Origin: an uncultured Acidimicrobiales bacterium
GTDB taxonomy: Bacteria > Actinomycetota > Acidimicrobiia > Acidimicrobiales > SHLQ01
NCBI GenBank assembly: GCA_938002955.1
Contig: CALLAA010000045.1
Span: 19,470-83,469, forward strand
Direction of reading: 5' to 3'
Length of the DNA: 64,000 nt
The stretch's first letter is position 1. Every line of letters starts with the position of its first letter. This document shows positions 41,685 to 52,141 of this stretch, piece after piece. A program made the translations under genes and the position numbers. The notes beneath the pieces are model-generated. The model saw nothing but the letters and a program-made list of their open reading frames with translations, was not told the DNA's origin and ran no database searches.

Positions 41685-43948
41685 TGGTCGACCTCCGCGT
41701 CGACGACGGCTGCGAGTTCGGCCTGGGAAAGATCGGTGATGTTATCGACGCCGTAGAACGTGTCGATCTCGTCTTGGGTGAGCGCCCGTGGAATTTCGTC
41801 CTTCGAGATCGCATCGAAGATCCGGGCGACCATCGGTGCAGCGAACTTCGAGCCAAAGCCCGACTCTTCGAGAATGACCGCAATGACATACTCGGGTTCT
41901 TGGACGGCGGTGCCATATGCCGGCGACCCACTCGGACCAAAGCCTGCGAACATCGAGTTATCGGCTCGGCCAAGGATCTCGGCCGTGCCGGTCTTGCCCG
42001 CGACCGGCCAGTTGATGAGGTCCATTTGCACGCCGCCTACCCAGTTGTTCGAGCCCGGAGCTTCGTTAAAGGCGTCAAAGCCAGTGCCGCTCGGTTGTTC
42101 AAGGTTCGGCTTTGGGAGCATGGTCACGCCCAACAGGCCGTCGAGGATTTCCTGCTCGATCGTTTCGGGGATGGTCGCTTGACGAACGACCCGTGGGCCA
42201 AAGACGGTGGGCTCTTCGTCGGCCGTCGGCGGAGCGATCTCGGTTACCACATTTGGGGAGAACACTGTCCCGCCATTGGCGAGCGCGGCGTAGGCGGTTG
42301 CGAGTTGCAGCGGGGTGATTGCGACCTCGCCCTGCCCAATCGCCAGGTTGGTGTTGTCACCCGGACCCCAATCGCCCCGTGGGAACGCATCGGGGTTTGC
42401 CAGGTGGCGAGCGCGGAACTGCTCGGCGTTTGGCATCGAGCCAGCTTTTTCGTTCGGCAACTGAACGCCGGTCTCGGCGCCGAATCCGAATTCTTTGGCC
42501 GTGACCTGGATGCCCTCGGGGTTAATGGTGTTGGCTCCGGCAACCCAGAACGCCTCACCGATCCGGTAGTAGTACGTGTCTGACGAGAATGACAGTGAAT
42601 GGCTGAGATCCACCCCTTCCATAGACGCCCCACCAGCGTTGATCTTGCGACAACCACTTTCGCGGGCGCCTTCGACGTCGCCGGTGAAGTCGATGCTGCA
42701 CGACTGAAGGTCCCAGTAGCCGGGGTCGGAGATGGGCACGTCCCAGTCATCGACGAACTGCCAGCCAAATACGTCGTATACCTCGGCGGCAATGGCGGTA
42801 AATGGCTTGAAGGTTGACGCTGCCGGGTAGATCTCTGAAACAGCCCGATTGAGCAGCGGCTGGTGAGACAGTGGATCGCTCAGCTTGTCGAACTGATCTT
42901 GGCTGATGCCGTCGATGAAGTCGCCGGGGTCGAACGTTGGGTACGAGGCCATCGCGAGAATCGACCCGTCGCGAGGATCCATGATTACCGCGGCGCCCGC
43001 CGGTGCACGGAATGGTTCTTCGTCCTGGAGTACCTCGACGCCGCGCGCCCGTTCGAGTGTGCGCGCCAGTTCTGCTTCGAGCATCACCTGCAGGTCGATA
43101 TCGATGGTGAGGTGCACGTCCGATCCGCGAACGGGGTTTGTCGTTTTGACGTCCTCGACCAGATTGCCCACGTTGTCCACCAGCAGCTCACGTGTTCCGG
43201 GCACGCCGCGCAGGTCGTCTTCGAAGAACGCCTCGATCCCCTGCTTGCCAATCTCGTCGTTGCGCCGGTATTGCTTGCCGTTGGGGTCCTCGATCCGGAC
43301 TGCCGGGTCGTCGCTGTCCGGGTCGTCGATGAGGTAGAGGTTCTCTTTGGCTTCAAGCTCTCCGCCGGTGATCGACCCGACATAGCCGAGGATGTGCGCT
43401 GCGTTCTTTCCGAACGGATAGCTGCGGACGAGGTCCTGGTCGACGTTCACCCCAGGGAAATCGTCAGGCCGCTCCCCGATGAAGATGAGAAGTTCTTCGT
43501 CGACATCTCGGGCGATCGGAATGTCGTCGAACGAGGTGAAGGATTGGTCTGCGTAGGCCCGTTCGAGGTCGGCCACCTTGGTGAGGAGCCCCGACTGTGA
43601 GAGTTCGCGAGCGAGATTGGCGAACATCTCCGCCCGGAACTCTGCACGCTCGTCCGAGGAGCCGTATCCGAGGGCCCGAAGTTCGTTGAGATGTGAATCT
43701 CGATTGATCGTGACCACAGTCGACAATCGATTCTCGACGAGCACGCGGCCTTCACGATCGAGGATCTGTCCGCGCGGGGCCTGTGTTCGAATCGATCGGG
43801 TGATGTTGCTCTGCGCAATAACTTCGAACTGTTCGGACTCGAGCGCCTGGAGATACCAGAGCCGCCCGAAGAGCGCGAGAAACAGCGAGACGGCGATCAC
43901 CCCGAGGACGCGCATGCGAACGCGACTGGTGTCCTCCATCAGCGCCAA
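41681..43948 (-). CDS. mrdA: Penicillin-binding protein 2
   Basis: ALFGRLWYLQALESEQFEVIAQSNITRSIRTQAPRGQILDREGRVLVENR...AVSEIYPAASTFKPFTA (SxxK as STFK)...SLSFSSDTYYYRIG...VAGKTGTAEILG (KTG). Confidence 0.96.
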   Translation of the reverse strand: MALMEDTSRVRMRVLGVIAVSLFLALFGRLWYLQALESEQFEVIAQSNITRSIRTQAPRGQILDREGRVLVENRLSTVVTINRDSHLNELRALGYGSSDERAEFRAEMFANLARELSQSGLLTKVADLERAYADQSFTSFDDIPIARDVDEELLIFIGERPDDFPGVNVDQDLVRSYPFGKNAAHILGYVGSITGGELEAKENLYLIDDPDSDDPAVRIEDPNGKQYRRNDEIGKQGIEAFFEDDLRGVPGTRELLVDNVGNLVEDVKTTNPVRGSDVHLTIDIDLQVMLEAELARTLERARGVEVLQDEEPFRAPAGAAVIMDPRDGSILAMASYPTFDPGDFIDGISQDQFDKLSDPLSHQPLLNRAVSEIYPAASTFKPFTAIAAEVYDVFGWQFVDDWDVPISDPGYWDLQSCSIDFTGDVEGARESGCRKINAGGASMEGVDLSHSLSFSSDTYYYRIGEAFWVAGANTINPEGIQVTAKEFGFGAETGVQLPNEKAGSMPNAEQFRARHLANPDAFPRGDWGPGDNTNLAIGQGEVAITPLQLATAYAALANGGTVFSPNVVTEIAPPTADEEPTVFGPRVVRQATIPETIEQEILDGLLGVTMLPKPNLEQPSGTGFDAFNEAPGSNNWVGGVQMDLINWPVAGKTGTAEILGRADNSMFAGFGPSGSPAYGTAVQEPEYVIAVILEESGFGSKFAAPMVARIFDAISKDEIPRALTQDEIDTFYGVDNITDLSQAELAAVVDAEVDQ

Positions 43949-43964
43949 TCTCCCAGCATCACCA

Positions 43965-44483
43965 CTAGTTCACCACGGTTCTGGCCGGTTCGGAGCGCGC
44001 CCCGGTCGGATCGGCGAGAACCCAGCCATAGGCGGCGCGAACGAGTAACGAGAGGGGCACCGCGAACAACCCAATGGCGAACGCCTTCCACACCAATCCC
44101 CAGGCAACGAACTGTTCGGAGCCGAGTACACCCAGCCCGAATCCGTAGCCGATCGTGGCGAGAAACGCCGACAGCCAGATGATGGTTGGCATAACCCGGG
44201 GGTCATCGGAATCGACCGTTCGAGAGAACTGCCCCGAGAGGTACCCGAACGCTCCATAGATACCAGCGGCCAGCCCGAGCGGCCCGGGAACCACCAGATC
44301 GAGCAGAAGCCCAGCGGCGAACCCGTTGCGGGCCCCATAGTCCGCTCCCCCACTGAGACCCCCGACGAGCGCCGCAACGAGGAGCAGGTCGGGAGCGACG
44401 CCGAAGGGGCGCAAGTGGGCAAAGATCGAAACCTGAAACGCCCACAGGACAACGAGCACAGCGAGCGTCTTCAGGCGGATCAT
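43965..44483 (-). CDS. mreD: Rod shape-determining protein MreD
   Basis: IRLKTLAVLVVLWAFQVSIFAHLRPFGVAPDLLLVAALVGGLSGGADYGARNGFAAGLLLDLVVPGPLGLAAG; multi-TM, between mreC and mrdA. Confidence 0.9.
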   Translation of the reverse strand: MIRLKTLAVLVVLWAFQVSIFAHLRPFGVAPDLLLVAALVGGLSGGADYGARNGFAAGLLLDLVVPGPLGLAAGIYGAFGYLSGQFSRTVDSDDPRVMPTIIWLSAFLATIGYGFGLGVLGSEQFVAWGLVWKAFAIGLFAVPLSLLVRAAYGWVLADPTGARSEPARTVVN

Positions 44484-45343
44484 CGAGCGATCCCTTCGGG
44501 CGCATCCTCAACTTCGGCGCCTGGCTCTACGAGCACGACGCTCACGAATCGCAGGTCGACCGGGTTTGCGGCGAGCTCGACCTTCAACAGCTGATTGGAG
44601 GCTTCCTCGTCGTCCTCTGACCCAGTGACCGTCCCGATGACCAGGTTCGGCGGAAAGAGCGTCCGGTCGCTACTGGTGGTCGTGACTGGATCTCCCACCG
44701 AGATTTCAGCTCGTGTACCGATTCCCTGCGGGATATCGATCTCGGTCGGCGAGCCGGTTCCGCGAGCCAGTCCCACCTCGCCGGCAACTTCGACCCCCAT
44801 CACAAACTCGTTGCTCGACACGAGCCGAACGGTCGAGGAGGTACGATCGGCATGTTCGACCCGGCCCACGACACCGGCGGCGGTGATCACGGCCATGTCC
44901 TTGAGCACACCGTCGTTTTCGCCGACATCGATCTCGATGACCCCGCTGGTGAAGTTGCCCACCTCGCCCGTGCGCACCCGTGCCAGGAGCAACGGGTAGC
45001 CGGCGGGTATTTCGAGGCCGTTGATGGCGAGCAGCGCTTCGTAGTCCGCCCGGTCGACGCCGGACCGTACGATCTCGCCGCGGAGTCGGTCGATCTCCGC
45101 ACGGAGCTCGGCGTTCTCGGCCACAACTTCGTCGTAGTTGGTCGCGCCATCGAAGAGTCCGGTGATTGGTGACGCGATGCGTTCGCCTCCAGCGCGGATC
45201 GGGGCGACGACCTCGCGCGCTCCGCTCTGGATGGTCCCGAGCGGGCCGAAATCTTGAAAGTCGAGTGTGATGAGCGTCGCTGACGCCAGGAAGATCAGCC
45301 CAAGCGTGACGCGGCGACGCCCCGATTGTTGAGGGGCGACCAT
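44480..45343 (-). CDS. mreC: Rod shape-determining protein MreC
   Basis: N-terminal TM plus coiled coil ENAELRAEIDRLRGEIV...VITAAGVVGRVEHADRTSSTVRLVSSNEFVMGVEV...; context. Confidence 0.92.
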   Translation of the reverse strand: MVAPQQSGRRRVTLGLIFLASATLITLDFQDFGPLGTIQSGAREVVAPIRAGGERIASPITGLFDGATNYDEVVAENAELRAEIDRLRGEIVRSGVDRADYEALLAINGLEIPAGYPLLLARVRTGEVGNFTSGVIEIDVGENDGVLKDMAVITAAGVVGRVEHADRTSSTVRLVSSNEFVMGVEVAGEVGLARGTGSPTEIDIPQGIGTRAEISVGDPVTTTSSDRTLFPPNLVIGTVTGSEDDEEASNQLLKVELAANPVDLRFVSVVLVEPGAEVEDAPEGIAR

Positions 45344-45356
45344 AAGCGTGTAGTTA

Positions 45357-46403
45357 TCAGATCGTCTGCGAGCTGAAAAGACTGTGGTTCATCGAATCGA
45401 GGCTCATGCCCGAGCCGAGCGCAACCGCATCGAGTGGATTATCTGCCACGAAGACCGGCATGCCGGTTTCATCGCGGAGTCGTTCGGCGAGGCCATGCAG
45501 CAACGCTCCGCCGCCAGCGAGGCAAACGCCACGCTCCATAATGTCGGCTGCGAGTTCGGGCGGAGTCTGATCGAGGGTCATCTTGACCGCATCACAGATT
45601 GCAGCGACCGGTTCGGCAAGGGCCTCACGGATCTGGACGCTGGTGATGTTGATCGTCTTTGGGAGGCCGGTGACGAGGTCACGGCCGCGGATCTCGGCCT
45701 GCAACTCGCGTTCCATTGGCCATGCCGAGCCGAGCGCTTTCTTGATCTCCTCAGCCGTGCGGTACCCAACAGCGATGCTGTGCTCTTTCTTGGTGTACTG
45801 GACAATGGACTCATCGAGACCATCGCCGCCGACGCGAACGGACTGGCTTGCAACAACCCCGCCGAGCGAGATGACCGCAACCTCGGTCGTGCCGCCGCCG
45901 ATGTCGACGATCATCGAACCGGTGGGGTCCTGGACGGGTAGACCTGCGCCAATAGCTGCGGCCATCGGCTCCTCGATGATGTAGGCAGGTTTGCGTGCAC
46001 CAGCGAACTCCGCTGCTTCCTGAACGGCACGTTGCTCGACGCCGGTGATTCCTGACGGGACGCAGATCACCATGCGAGGGCGGGCCCATTTGCGAGGGTG
46101 CACGCGCTCGATGAAGTAGCGAAGCATCTTCTCGCAGATGTCGAAGTCGGCAATGACGCCGTCCTTGAGGGGACGAACGGCTTGGATATGTGCGGGCGTG
46201 CGGCCGATCATGCGTTTCGCCTCGGCGCCAACAGCGAGTGGCTCGCCGGTGTGGACGTTGACGGCAACAACAGACGGCTCGTTCAAAACGATGCCTTCGC
46301 CTCGGACGTAGACCAGGGTGTTTGCGGTTCCGAGATCAACAGCCATGTCGCGCCCCGACAGGGACCCGAAGTTGGCAATTGAACTAAAGCCTCGGTCAGC
46401 CAT
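45357..46403 (-). CDS. mreB: Rod shape-determining protein MreB
   Basis: GRDMAVDLGTANTLVYVRGEGIVLNEPSVVAVN...RPLKDGVIADFDICEKMLRYFIERV...IIEEPMAAAIGAGLPVQDPTGSMIVDIGGGTTEVAVISLGGVV. Confidence 0.97.
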   Translation of the reverse strand: MADRGFSSIANFGSLSGRDMAVDLGTANTLVYVRGEGIVLNEPSVVAVNVHTGEPLAVGAEAKRMIGRTPAHIQAVRPLKDGVIADFDICEKMLRYFIERVHPRKWARPRMVICVPSGITGVEQRAVQEAAEFAGARKPAYIIEEPMAAAIGAGLPVQDPTGSMIVDIGGGTTEVAVISLGGVVASQSVRVGGDGLDESIVQYTKKEHSIAVGYRTAEEIKKALGSAWPMERELQAEIRGRDLVTGLPKTINITSVQIREALAEPVAAICDAVKMTLDQTPPELAADIMERGVCLAGGGALLHGLAERLRDETGMPVFVADNPLDAVALGSGMSLDSMNHSLFSSQTI

Positions 46404-46571
46404 GATGCTCCAGATACTCGACGGTTCCGGCAGCTCCGGCCCGTACTCCAAGGAGAACTCTACGCACTTCTGTAACCAAGTTGCAAAACGGCAAACGCAC
46501 TACGCGTCACCCCCACCACATGGAGTGAGTCGACCGGGGAAGATCCCCGCCGTCGAGCGGGTTTGGAGGGT

Positions 46572-47612
46572 ATGACGCGGTATCTGATATCAGCATTTTT
46601 CTTGGTCCTGGCGACCGCCTGCGGTGACGACCTCATGACGGAATCAGCCGCGTCGACTTCCGATGACATCGCCGGTGTCCCCGATCGCACGATCTCCGTC
46701 GTCGATATCGACGAGGTGTACTTCGATACGTTCGATGGCGGTTCGATCGCGCTCGGCGACGCGACCGTCGATGACATTGTTGGGTTGCTCGATCGGATCC
46801 CACCGATCGACGCTCCCCGATATATCGAGCCGAGCGAGGATGACTGGCTCGGCGATGACGATCTCGTCCTTGGATATATCGATGCGAGTGGCCAGCCGTA
46901 TGCCTATCCCCACAAGATTCTGAACTTCCATGAGATCGTGAACGACACGCTGGCCACGGTGCCGGTGTTGATCTCCTACTGTCCGTTGTGCAATAGCGGC
47001 GTCGTGTTCGATCGCCGCCTCGACGACCTGCGCCACGATGGTGCACTGACGTTCGGAAACTCGAGCGCGCTGTACGACAACGACTTGGTCATGGTCGATC
47101 GTGAGACGAACACCTACTGGTGGCAAGTTCCCGGACGAGGCATCGTGGGAACGCTGTCCGGAGCGGAGCTCACGGTTCTTCCGTCGACAACCACAACGTG
47201 GGGCCAGTGGTTGATCGATGAGCCCGAGACGCTCGTGCTCAGTCGTGACCTTGGCTTTCGCCGTGACTACGAACGCGATCCATTCGTCGGATACGCCGAT
47301 CGGGTGAATGCAGGCAATACGCCATTCCCCGTCGATGATCGGGCGCTACGCGATGGCCGTTTGGCCCCGGCGACACAGGTGATCGCGATCGAGGTCGGCG
47401 ATGATGCTGCTGCTGTTCCGGTAGCCGAGCTCGTCAGGGAGTTGGCGCTGACCGTCGGCGGGGTCGAGCACATCATCGAACCCGATGGAAGCGGAGGCGC
47501 CCGGGTATACGCGACAACTGGCGACGGGTCTCGAGTACCCGCCGCCAGTCGATCAACGTTTTGGTTTGCCTATGTGGCGTCGTTCCCCGAAGCCCGGGTG
47601 GTCCTCCCGTAA
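46572..47612 (+). CDS. DUF3179 domain-containing lipoprotein
   Basis: Lipobox FLVLATAC|GDD; VPVLISYCPLCNSGVVFDRRLDD...FGNSSALYDNDLVMVDRETNTYWWQVPGRGIVGTLSGAELTVLPSTTTTWGQW. Confidence 0.85.
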   Translation: MTRYLISAFFLVLATACGDDLMTESAASTSDDIAGVPDRTISVVDIDEVYFDTFDGGSIALGDATVDDIVGLLDRIPPIDAPRYIEPSEDDWLGDDDLVLGYIDASGQPYAYPHKILNFHEIVNDTLATVPVLISYCPLCNSGVVFDRRLDDLRHDGALTFGNSSALYDNDLVMVDRETNTYWWQVPGRGIVGTLSGAELTVLPSTTTTWGQWLIDEPETLVLSRDLGFRRDYERDPFVGYADRVNAGNTPFPVDDRALRDGRLAPATQVIAIEVGDDAAAVPVAELVRELALTVGGVEHIIEPDGSGGARVYATTGDGSRVPAASRSTFWFAYVASFPEARVVLP

Positions 47613-47618
47613 GCGGCT

Positions 47619-47683
47619 GGCCTCCGGCCAACTGCCGAGCATCGAGGAGGCGTTAGCCGACGGATTGCGACAGCAGCGAAACT
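47619..47683. repeat. 65-bp direct repeat, copy 1
   Basis: ggcctccggccaactgccgagcatcgaggaggcgttagccgacggattgcgacagcagcgaaact. Confidence 0.95.
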
Positions 47684-47722
47684 CCGGGAGTTCGAAGCTG
47701 CGAAGCCGGTTCGAACGGAGCC

Positions 47723-47787
47723 GGCCTCCGGCCAACTGCCGAGCATCGAGGAGGCGCTAGCCGACGGATTGCGACAGCAGCGAAACT
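47723..47787. repeat. 65-bp direct repeat, copy 2
   Basis: Identical to copy 1 except gttag -> gctag; 104-bp period; ends at the ndk stop codon. Confidence 0.95.
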
Positions 47788-48193
47788 AGAGCCCGGGGAA
47801 CCAGATTGCGATCTCGCGTGCGGCGGACTCGTTCGAGTCGGAGCCATGCACGAGGTTCTCGGTCATCTCGGTACCGAAGTCGCCGCGAATGGTGCCCGAC
47901 GGCGATTCGGCAGGGTTGGTGGCACCCATCATCGAGCGAACGATCGCGAAGGTATCTTCTGGGCCTTCGAGAACCATTGCCATGACCGGCCCGCGGCTCA
48001 TGAACGCCTTGAGGTCGGGGTAGAAGCCCTTCTCGACGTGCTCGGCGTAGTGCTCGTCGAGTGTTGCCGAGTCTGCGGTTCGAAGATCAGCGGCGACGAT
48101 CTTGAGGCCCTTGTCCTCGAAACGGCTCACGATTCGGCCGACGAGGCCGCGTTCAACTGCGTCTGGCTTGCAAAGTACAAAAGTGCGATTCAT
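47786..48193 (-). CDS. ndk: Nucleoside-diphosphate kinase
   Basis: MNRTFVLCKPDAVERGLVGRIVSRFEDKGLKIVAADLRTADSATLDEHYAEHVEKGFYPDLKAFMSRGPVMAMVLEG...GTIRGDFGTEMTENLVHGSDSNESAAREIAIWF. Confidence 0.97.
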   Translation of the reverse strand: MNRTFVLCKPDAVERGLVGRIVSRFEDKGLKIVAADLRTADSATLDEHYAEHVEKGFYPDLKAFMSRGPVMAMVLEGPEDTFAIVRSMMGATNPAESPSGTIRGDFGTEMTENLVHGSDSNESAAREIAIWFPGL

Positions 48194-48314
48194 AGCGGCG
48201 AGTGTACGGCCAGATCCGCACGGTGTGAGGGACAGGCTGCAGATTCGCACGGCGCGGTGACAGCGCGAATCGGCGCTGCCTTCCTTCGGAATTTTCGGCG
48301 GTGCACGATGGGCT

Positions 48315-48770
48315 ATGGTCGAAGCCATGGCATTTGACGGAGAGTACGAACCAAGCACATGGGACTGGGTCGCCGAACAGGTGGCCGAATACGAGGCGTC
48401 GGGTGGGACGAGGGCCAACACGCTTCGCGAGACCGGCATCCCGATCATCATCTTTACGACGGTCGGGCGGAAGTCTGGCAAGGTTCGCAAGGTTCCACTT
48501 ATGCGGGTCGAGCATGAGGGACAGTACGCGCTCGTGGCCTCAAAGGGCGGCGCCCCGGAACATCCCGGTTGGTTCTACAACCTCGAAGCCAACCCCACGA
48601 TCATGATGCAAGATGGCCCAGAGCCCTACGAGACAGCCGTGCGTCTGATCGACGGCGACGAATACGACCTCTGGTGGGAGCGAGCGGTATCGGTCTTTGC
48701 GCCGTACGCCGAATACAAGGTCAAGGCGGGCGATCGAAAGATCCCGGTCTTTCTCACCGCCGAGCAGTAG
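48315..48770 (+). CDS. Nitroreductase family deazaflavin (F420)-dependent oxidoreductase
   Basis: IPIIIFTTVGRKSGKVRKVPLMRVEHEGQYALVASKGGAPEHPGWFYNLEANPTIMMQDG: Ddn-like signature. Confidence 0.9.
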   Translation: MVEAMAFDGEYEPSTWDWVAEQVAEYEASGGTRANTLRETGIPIIIFTTVGRKSGKVRKVPLMRVEHEGQYALVASKGGAPEHPGWFYNLEANPTIMMQDGPEPYETAVRLIDGDEYDLWWERAVSVFAPYAEYKVKAGDRKIPVFLTAEQ

Positions 48771-48806
48771 ACGCCACCGCCACTGAGCAGGGTTAAACGA
48801 GCAGGG

Positions 48807-50090
48807 TTAACCGAGCTCTGCTCGGGCTTCGCCAACCGAATACAGCGACCCGGTGACGATGACCATGCCTTCGACGCCGGCGAGAATCCGAGCTCGATCG
48901 AGTGCATCTTCGATGTCACCGGCGGCCTCGGCGGTCGCACCGGCGGTGGTGGCGGCTTCGGCGATTCGCTCTGCCGAGATGGACCGCGGCGAATTCACCG
49001 GCGTGCCAACGACGTAGTCGCCGGGACCAATGCCGACCTCGGCAATGAAGTCTGCTGGGTCTCGAGGTTCAAGAGTCGCCAAGACGAAAACGCGTGGGCT
49101 CGCTGCGCCGAAGGCGGTCGCCAGTGTGTGTTCGAGCGCTTGGGCAGCCTCGGGGTTGTGCGCCCCATCGAGCACGATGATCGGCTCTTTCGCCACGACC
49201 TCTACACGTCCGGGCAGCGCCAGTTCGCCAAAGGCTTCTGCGACCACGTCGTCTGGCAGCGCTGCGTCGAAGAACTCTTCTGTGGCGGTGAGGGCGACCG
49301 AGGCATTGATTGCTTGATGCGCTCCGTGGACGGACAGGAACACGTCCTCGTAGAGGCCTCGTGCGGTGCGGATGTCGACGAGACGACCGCCAACGGCAGG
49401 CTGGTCGTCGACGAGTTCGAATTCTCTCCCGGCGAGCAACAGCGAGGCTGCCCCTTCGCCGTCGAATATGTCGTACAGGTCCGGGTCGGTTTCCCCGACG
49501 ATCAAGGTCGATTCGGGCTTGGCAATGCCGACCTTTTCGCCAGCGATGTTCCGACGCCAATCGCCCTGTTGGTCGGTGTGATCCGTGCCGATGTTCGTGA
49601 TCACGGCCACATCGGCATCGATGACGTTTGTGGCGTCGTACCGGCCAAGAACACCAACCTCGACAACGGCGACCTCTACGGCTTCTGCGGCAAAGATCCG
49701 ATAGGCGGTCGCGGTGAGTAGCTCGAAGTAGCTCGGCGGAAACTCGCTGAGCTCTGCCACTGCAGCTAGGGAGAGAACCTCCTCAGCGAAGATGTCTCGG
49801 CTCACCGGCTCACCATCGATCTCGATCCGCTCGGTGATCGACGCGAGGTGTGGACTGGAGTAACGGCCGACTCTCAGGCCTTGCGCTTGAAGCAGACGCG
49901 CGATCATCGTCGCCGTTGAGCCCTTTCCGTTCGTGCCAGTGATATGGATCGTGCGGAACGCCTTGTTCGGGTCTCCGGAGAGCTCCATGAGCTTCTCCAT
50001 CGAGTTCAGCGAAAGGTCCTCGAAGTATCCGGCACGCGCCTCGAGGTTGATATGACGATCCAGGTACCGAAGCGCCTCAGTAAAGCTCAT
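48807..50090 (-). CDS. folC: Bifunctional folylpolyglutamate synthase/dihydrofolate synthase
   Basis: IHITGTNGKGSTATMIARLLQAQGLRVGRYSSPHLASITERIEIDGEPVS...NIGTDHTDQQG...IIVLDGAHNPEAAQAL. Confidence 0.95.
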   Translation of the reverse strand: MSFTEALRYLDRHINLEARAGYFEDLSLNSMEKLMELSGDPNKAFRTIHITGTNGKGSTATMIARLLQAQGLRVGRYSSPHLASITERIEIDGEPVSRDIFAEEVLSLAAVAELSEFPPSYFELLTATAYRIFAAEAVEVAVVEVGVLGRYDATNVIDADVAVITNIGTDHTDQQGDWRRNIAGEKVGIAKPESTLIVGETDPDLYDIFDGEGAASLLLAGREFELVDDQPAVGGRLVDIRTARGLYEDVFLSVHGAHQAINASVALTATEEFFDAALPDDVVAEAFGELALPGRVEVVAKEPIIVLDGAHNPEAAQALEHTLATAFGAASPRVFVLATLEPRDPADFIAEVGIGPGDYVVGTPVNSPRSISAERIAEAATTAGATAEAAGDIEDALDRARILAGVEGMVIVTGSLYSVGEARAELG

Positions 50091-50182
50091 ACCCGAAGCC
50101 TAGAAGCACAGCAGAACTGTCCGCTGTGGACGAAGCAGTTAAAAGATGAGATCTGACACCAACCACTCGCGTGGCCGAACGA

Positions 50183-51463
50183 TTAGCTAGCGGCGCGACT
50201 TGGGCGCTCGTCGCCCTTCTTCGGCGGCTTCATCTTGTGCAGCGTCGGCAGAACACCTTCGAGCACAACCTCTTCGGTGATGACGACCTTGCCGACGTCC
50301 TCACGACTCGGAAGGTCGTACATGGTTGCGAGCAATACCTCTTCGAGAACTGCACGGAGGCCACGGGCGCCGACACCACGAGCAAGCGACTGGTCAGCGA
50401 CTGCACCGAGAGCTTCGTCGGTGAACTCGAGCTCGACGTTCTCGAACTCGAAGAACTTCTTGTACTGCTTGATGAGGGCGTTCTTTGGTTCGGTCAGTAC
50501 CCGAACAAGATCTTCCCGATAGAGATTTCCGACCGACCCAAGCACCGGCAGACGGCCGATGAACTCGGGGATGAGACCGAAGTTCATGAGGTCCTCTGGG
50601 CGGATGCGGGTGAGCACATCGCCGAGGTCATCGCGATCCTTGCGGGTAGAGATGCTGGCACCAAAGCCAACGCCACCACGATCTTCTCGCTGGTCGATGA
50701 TCTTCTCGATACCAGCGAACGCGCCACCACAAATGAACAGCACGTTGGTGGTGTCGATCTGGATGAACTCCTGATGCGGATGCTTACGCCCGCCCTGAGG
50801 AGGCACAGCAGCCGACGTGCCTTCGAGGATCTTCAGCAGCGCCTGCTGAACGCCCTCTCCGGAGACATCGCGGGTGATCGACGGGTTCTCGCTCTTGCGC
50901 GCAACCTTGTCAATCTCATCGATGTAGATGATGCCAGTTTCGGCCTTCTTGACGTCGTATTCAGCCGCCTGGAGCAGCTTGAGCAGGATGTTCTCGACGT
51001 CCTCGCCGACGTAGCCAGCTTCGGTGAGTGCGGTGGCGTCTGCAATTGCGAACGGCACGTTGAGCATGCGAGCCAGAGTCTGAGCCAAGAGCGTCTTGCC
51101 ACAACCCGTTGGGCCAACGAGCAAGATGTTCGACTTGGACAGCTCGACCTCGTTGTCGAGGGTCGCACCAAACTCGACACGCTTGTAGTGGTTGTACACC
51201 GCTACGGCGAGAATCTTCTTCGCGTGCTCCTGGCCAATGATGTACGTGTTTAGGAACTCGTGGATCTCGGCCGGCGTTGGAAGGTCGCCGAAGTCAACGT
51301 CGCTCGCCTCGGCAAGCTCCTCTTCGATGATCTCGTTACACAGATCGATGCACTCGTCGCAGATGTACACACCTGGACCAGCGATCAGCTTCTTGACCTG
51401 CTTTTGCGACTTCCCGCAGAAGGAGCACTTAAGAAGCTCTCCCCCTTCACCAAACTTGGCCAC
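50183..51463 (-). CDS. clpX: ATP-dependent Clp protease ATP-binding subunit ClpX
   Basis: [36 protein letters not shown]...[60 protein letters not shown]. Confidence 0.98.
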   Translation of the reverse strand: MAKFGEGGELLKCSFCGKSQKQVKKLIAGPGVYICDECIDLCNEIIEEELAEASDVDFGDLPTPAEIHEFLNTYIIGQEHAKKILAVAVYNHYKRVEFGATLDNEVELSKSNILLVGPTGCGKTLLAQTLARMLNVPFAIADATALTEAGYVGEDVENILLKLLQAAEYDVKKAETGIIYIDEIDKVARKSENPSITRDVSGEGVQQALLKILEGTSAAVPPQGGRKHPHQEFIQIDTTNVLFICGGAFAGIEKIIDQREDRGGVGFGASISTRKDRDDLGDVLTRIRPEDLMNFGLIPEFIGRLPVLGSVGNLYREDLVRVLTEPKNALIKQYKKFFEFENVELEFTDEALGAVADQSLARGVGARGLRAVLEEVLLATMYDLPSREDVGKVVITEEVVLEGVLPTLHKMKPPKKGDERPSRAAS

Positions 51464-51514
51464 GCGGTTCTCCCGTTCGAAATGAGTTAATGATCGACAG
51501 TTAGTGTCGGTCGA

Positions 51515-52138
51515 CTAGTCGACAGCCTTAATGGGTCCAGAGGTATCAATGGTGTCCCGGTTGTCGATGACTTCGTCAATGATTCCATATTCCTTGGCTT
51601 CATCGGCGGTCATTACGAAATCTCGGTCCGTGTCCTTGGAGATCTTCTCTGCGGTTTGGCCGGTGTGCTGGGCCAAAACGTTCTCGAGAGACACCTTCAT
51701 GCGGTTGATCTCGTTAGCGGCGATCTCGATATCGGAGACCTGACCTTGCGCACCCGAGTACGGCTGGTGGATCAAGATGCGGCTGTGCTTGAGCGCAAGC
51801 CGCTTGCCTGGTGTTCCGGCTGCGAGAAGCACGGCAGCGGCCGATGCTGCTTGTCCGAAGCAGATGGTGGTGATGTCTGGCTTGACGTACTGCATCGTGT
51901 CGTAGATGGCGAACAGCGCATTGATGTCGCCACCGGGTGAGTTGATGTAGATGTTGATGTCACGGTCGGGGTTCTCTGCTTCGAGGTGAAGCAGCTGGGC
52001 CGAGATGACGTTTGCAACAACATCGTCGATGGGAGTGCCAAGGAAGATGATGTTCTCGCGCAGGAGGCGGGAGAAGATGTCTGATCCGCGCTCACCGTGC
52101 GGGGTCTTCTCGATGACATTCGGGATAAGAATGCTCAT
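51515..52138 (-). CDS. clpP: ATP-dependent Clp protease proteolytic subunit ClpP
   Basis: [39 protein letters not shown]...[71 protein letters not shown]. Confidence 0.98.
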   Translation of the reverse strand: MSILIPNVIEKTPHGERGSDIFSRLLRENIIFLGTPIDDVVANVISAQLLHLEAENPDRDINIYINSPGGDINALFAIYDTMQYVKPDITTICFGQAASAAAVLLAAGTPGKRLALKHSRILIHQPYSGAQGQVSDIEIAANEINRMKVSLENVLAQHTGQTAEKISKDTDRDFVMTADEAKEYGIIDEVIDNRDTIDTSGPIKAVD

Positions 52139-52141
52139 TGG

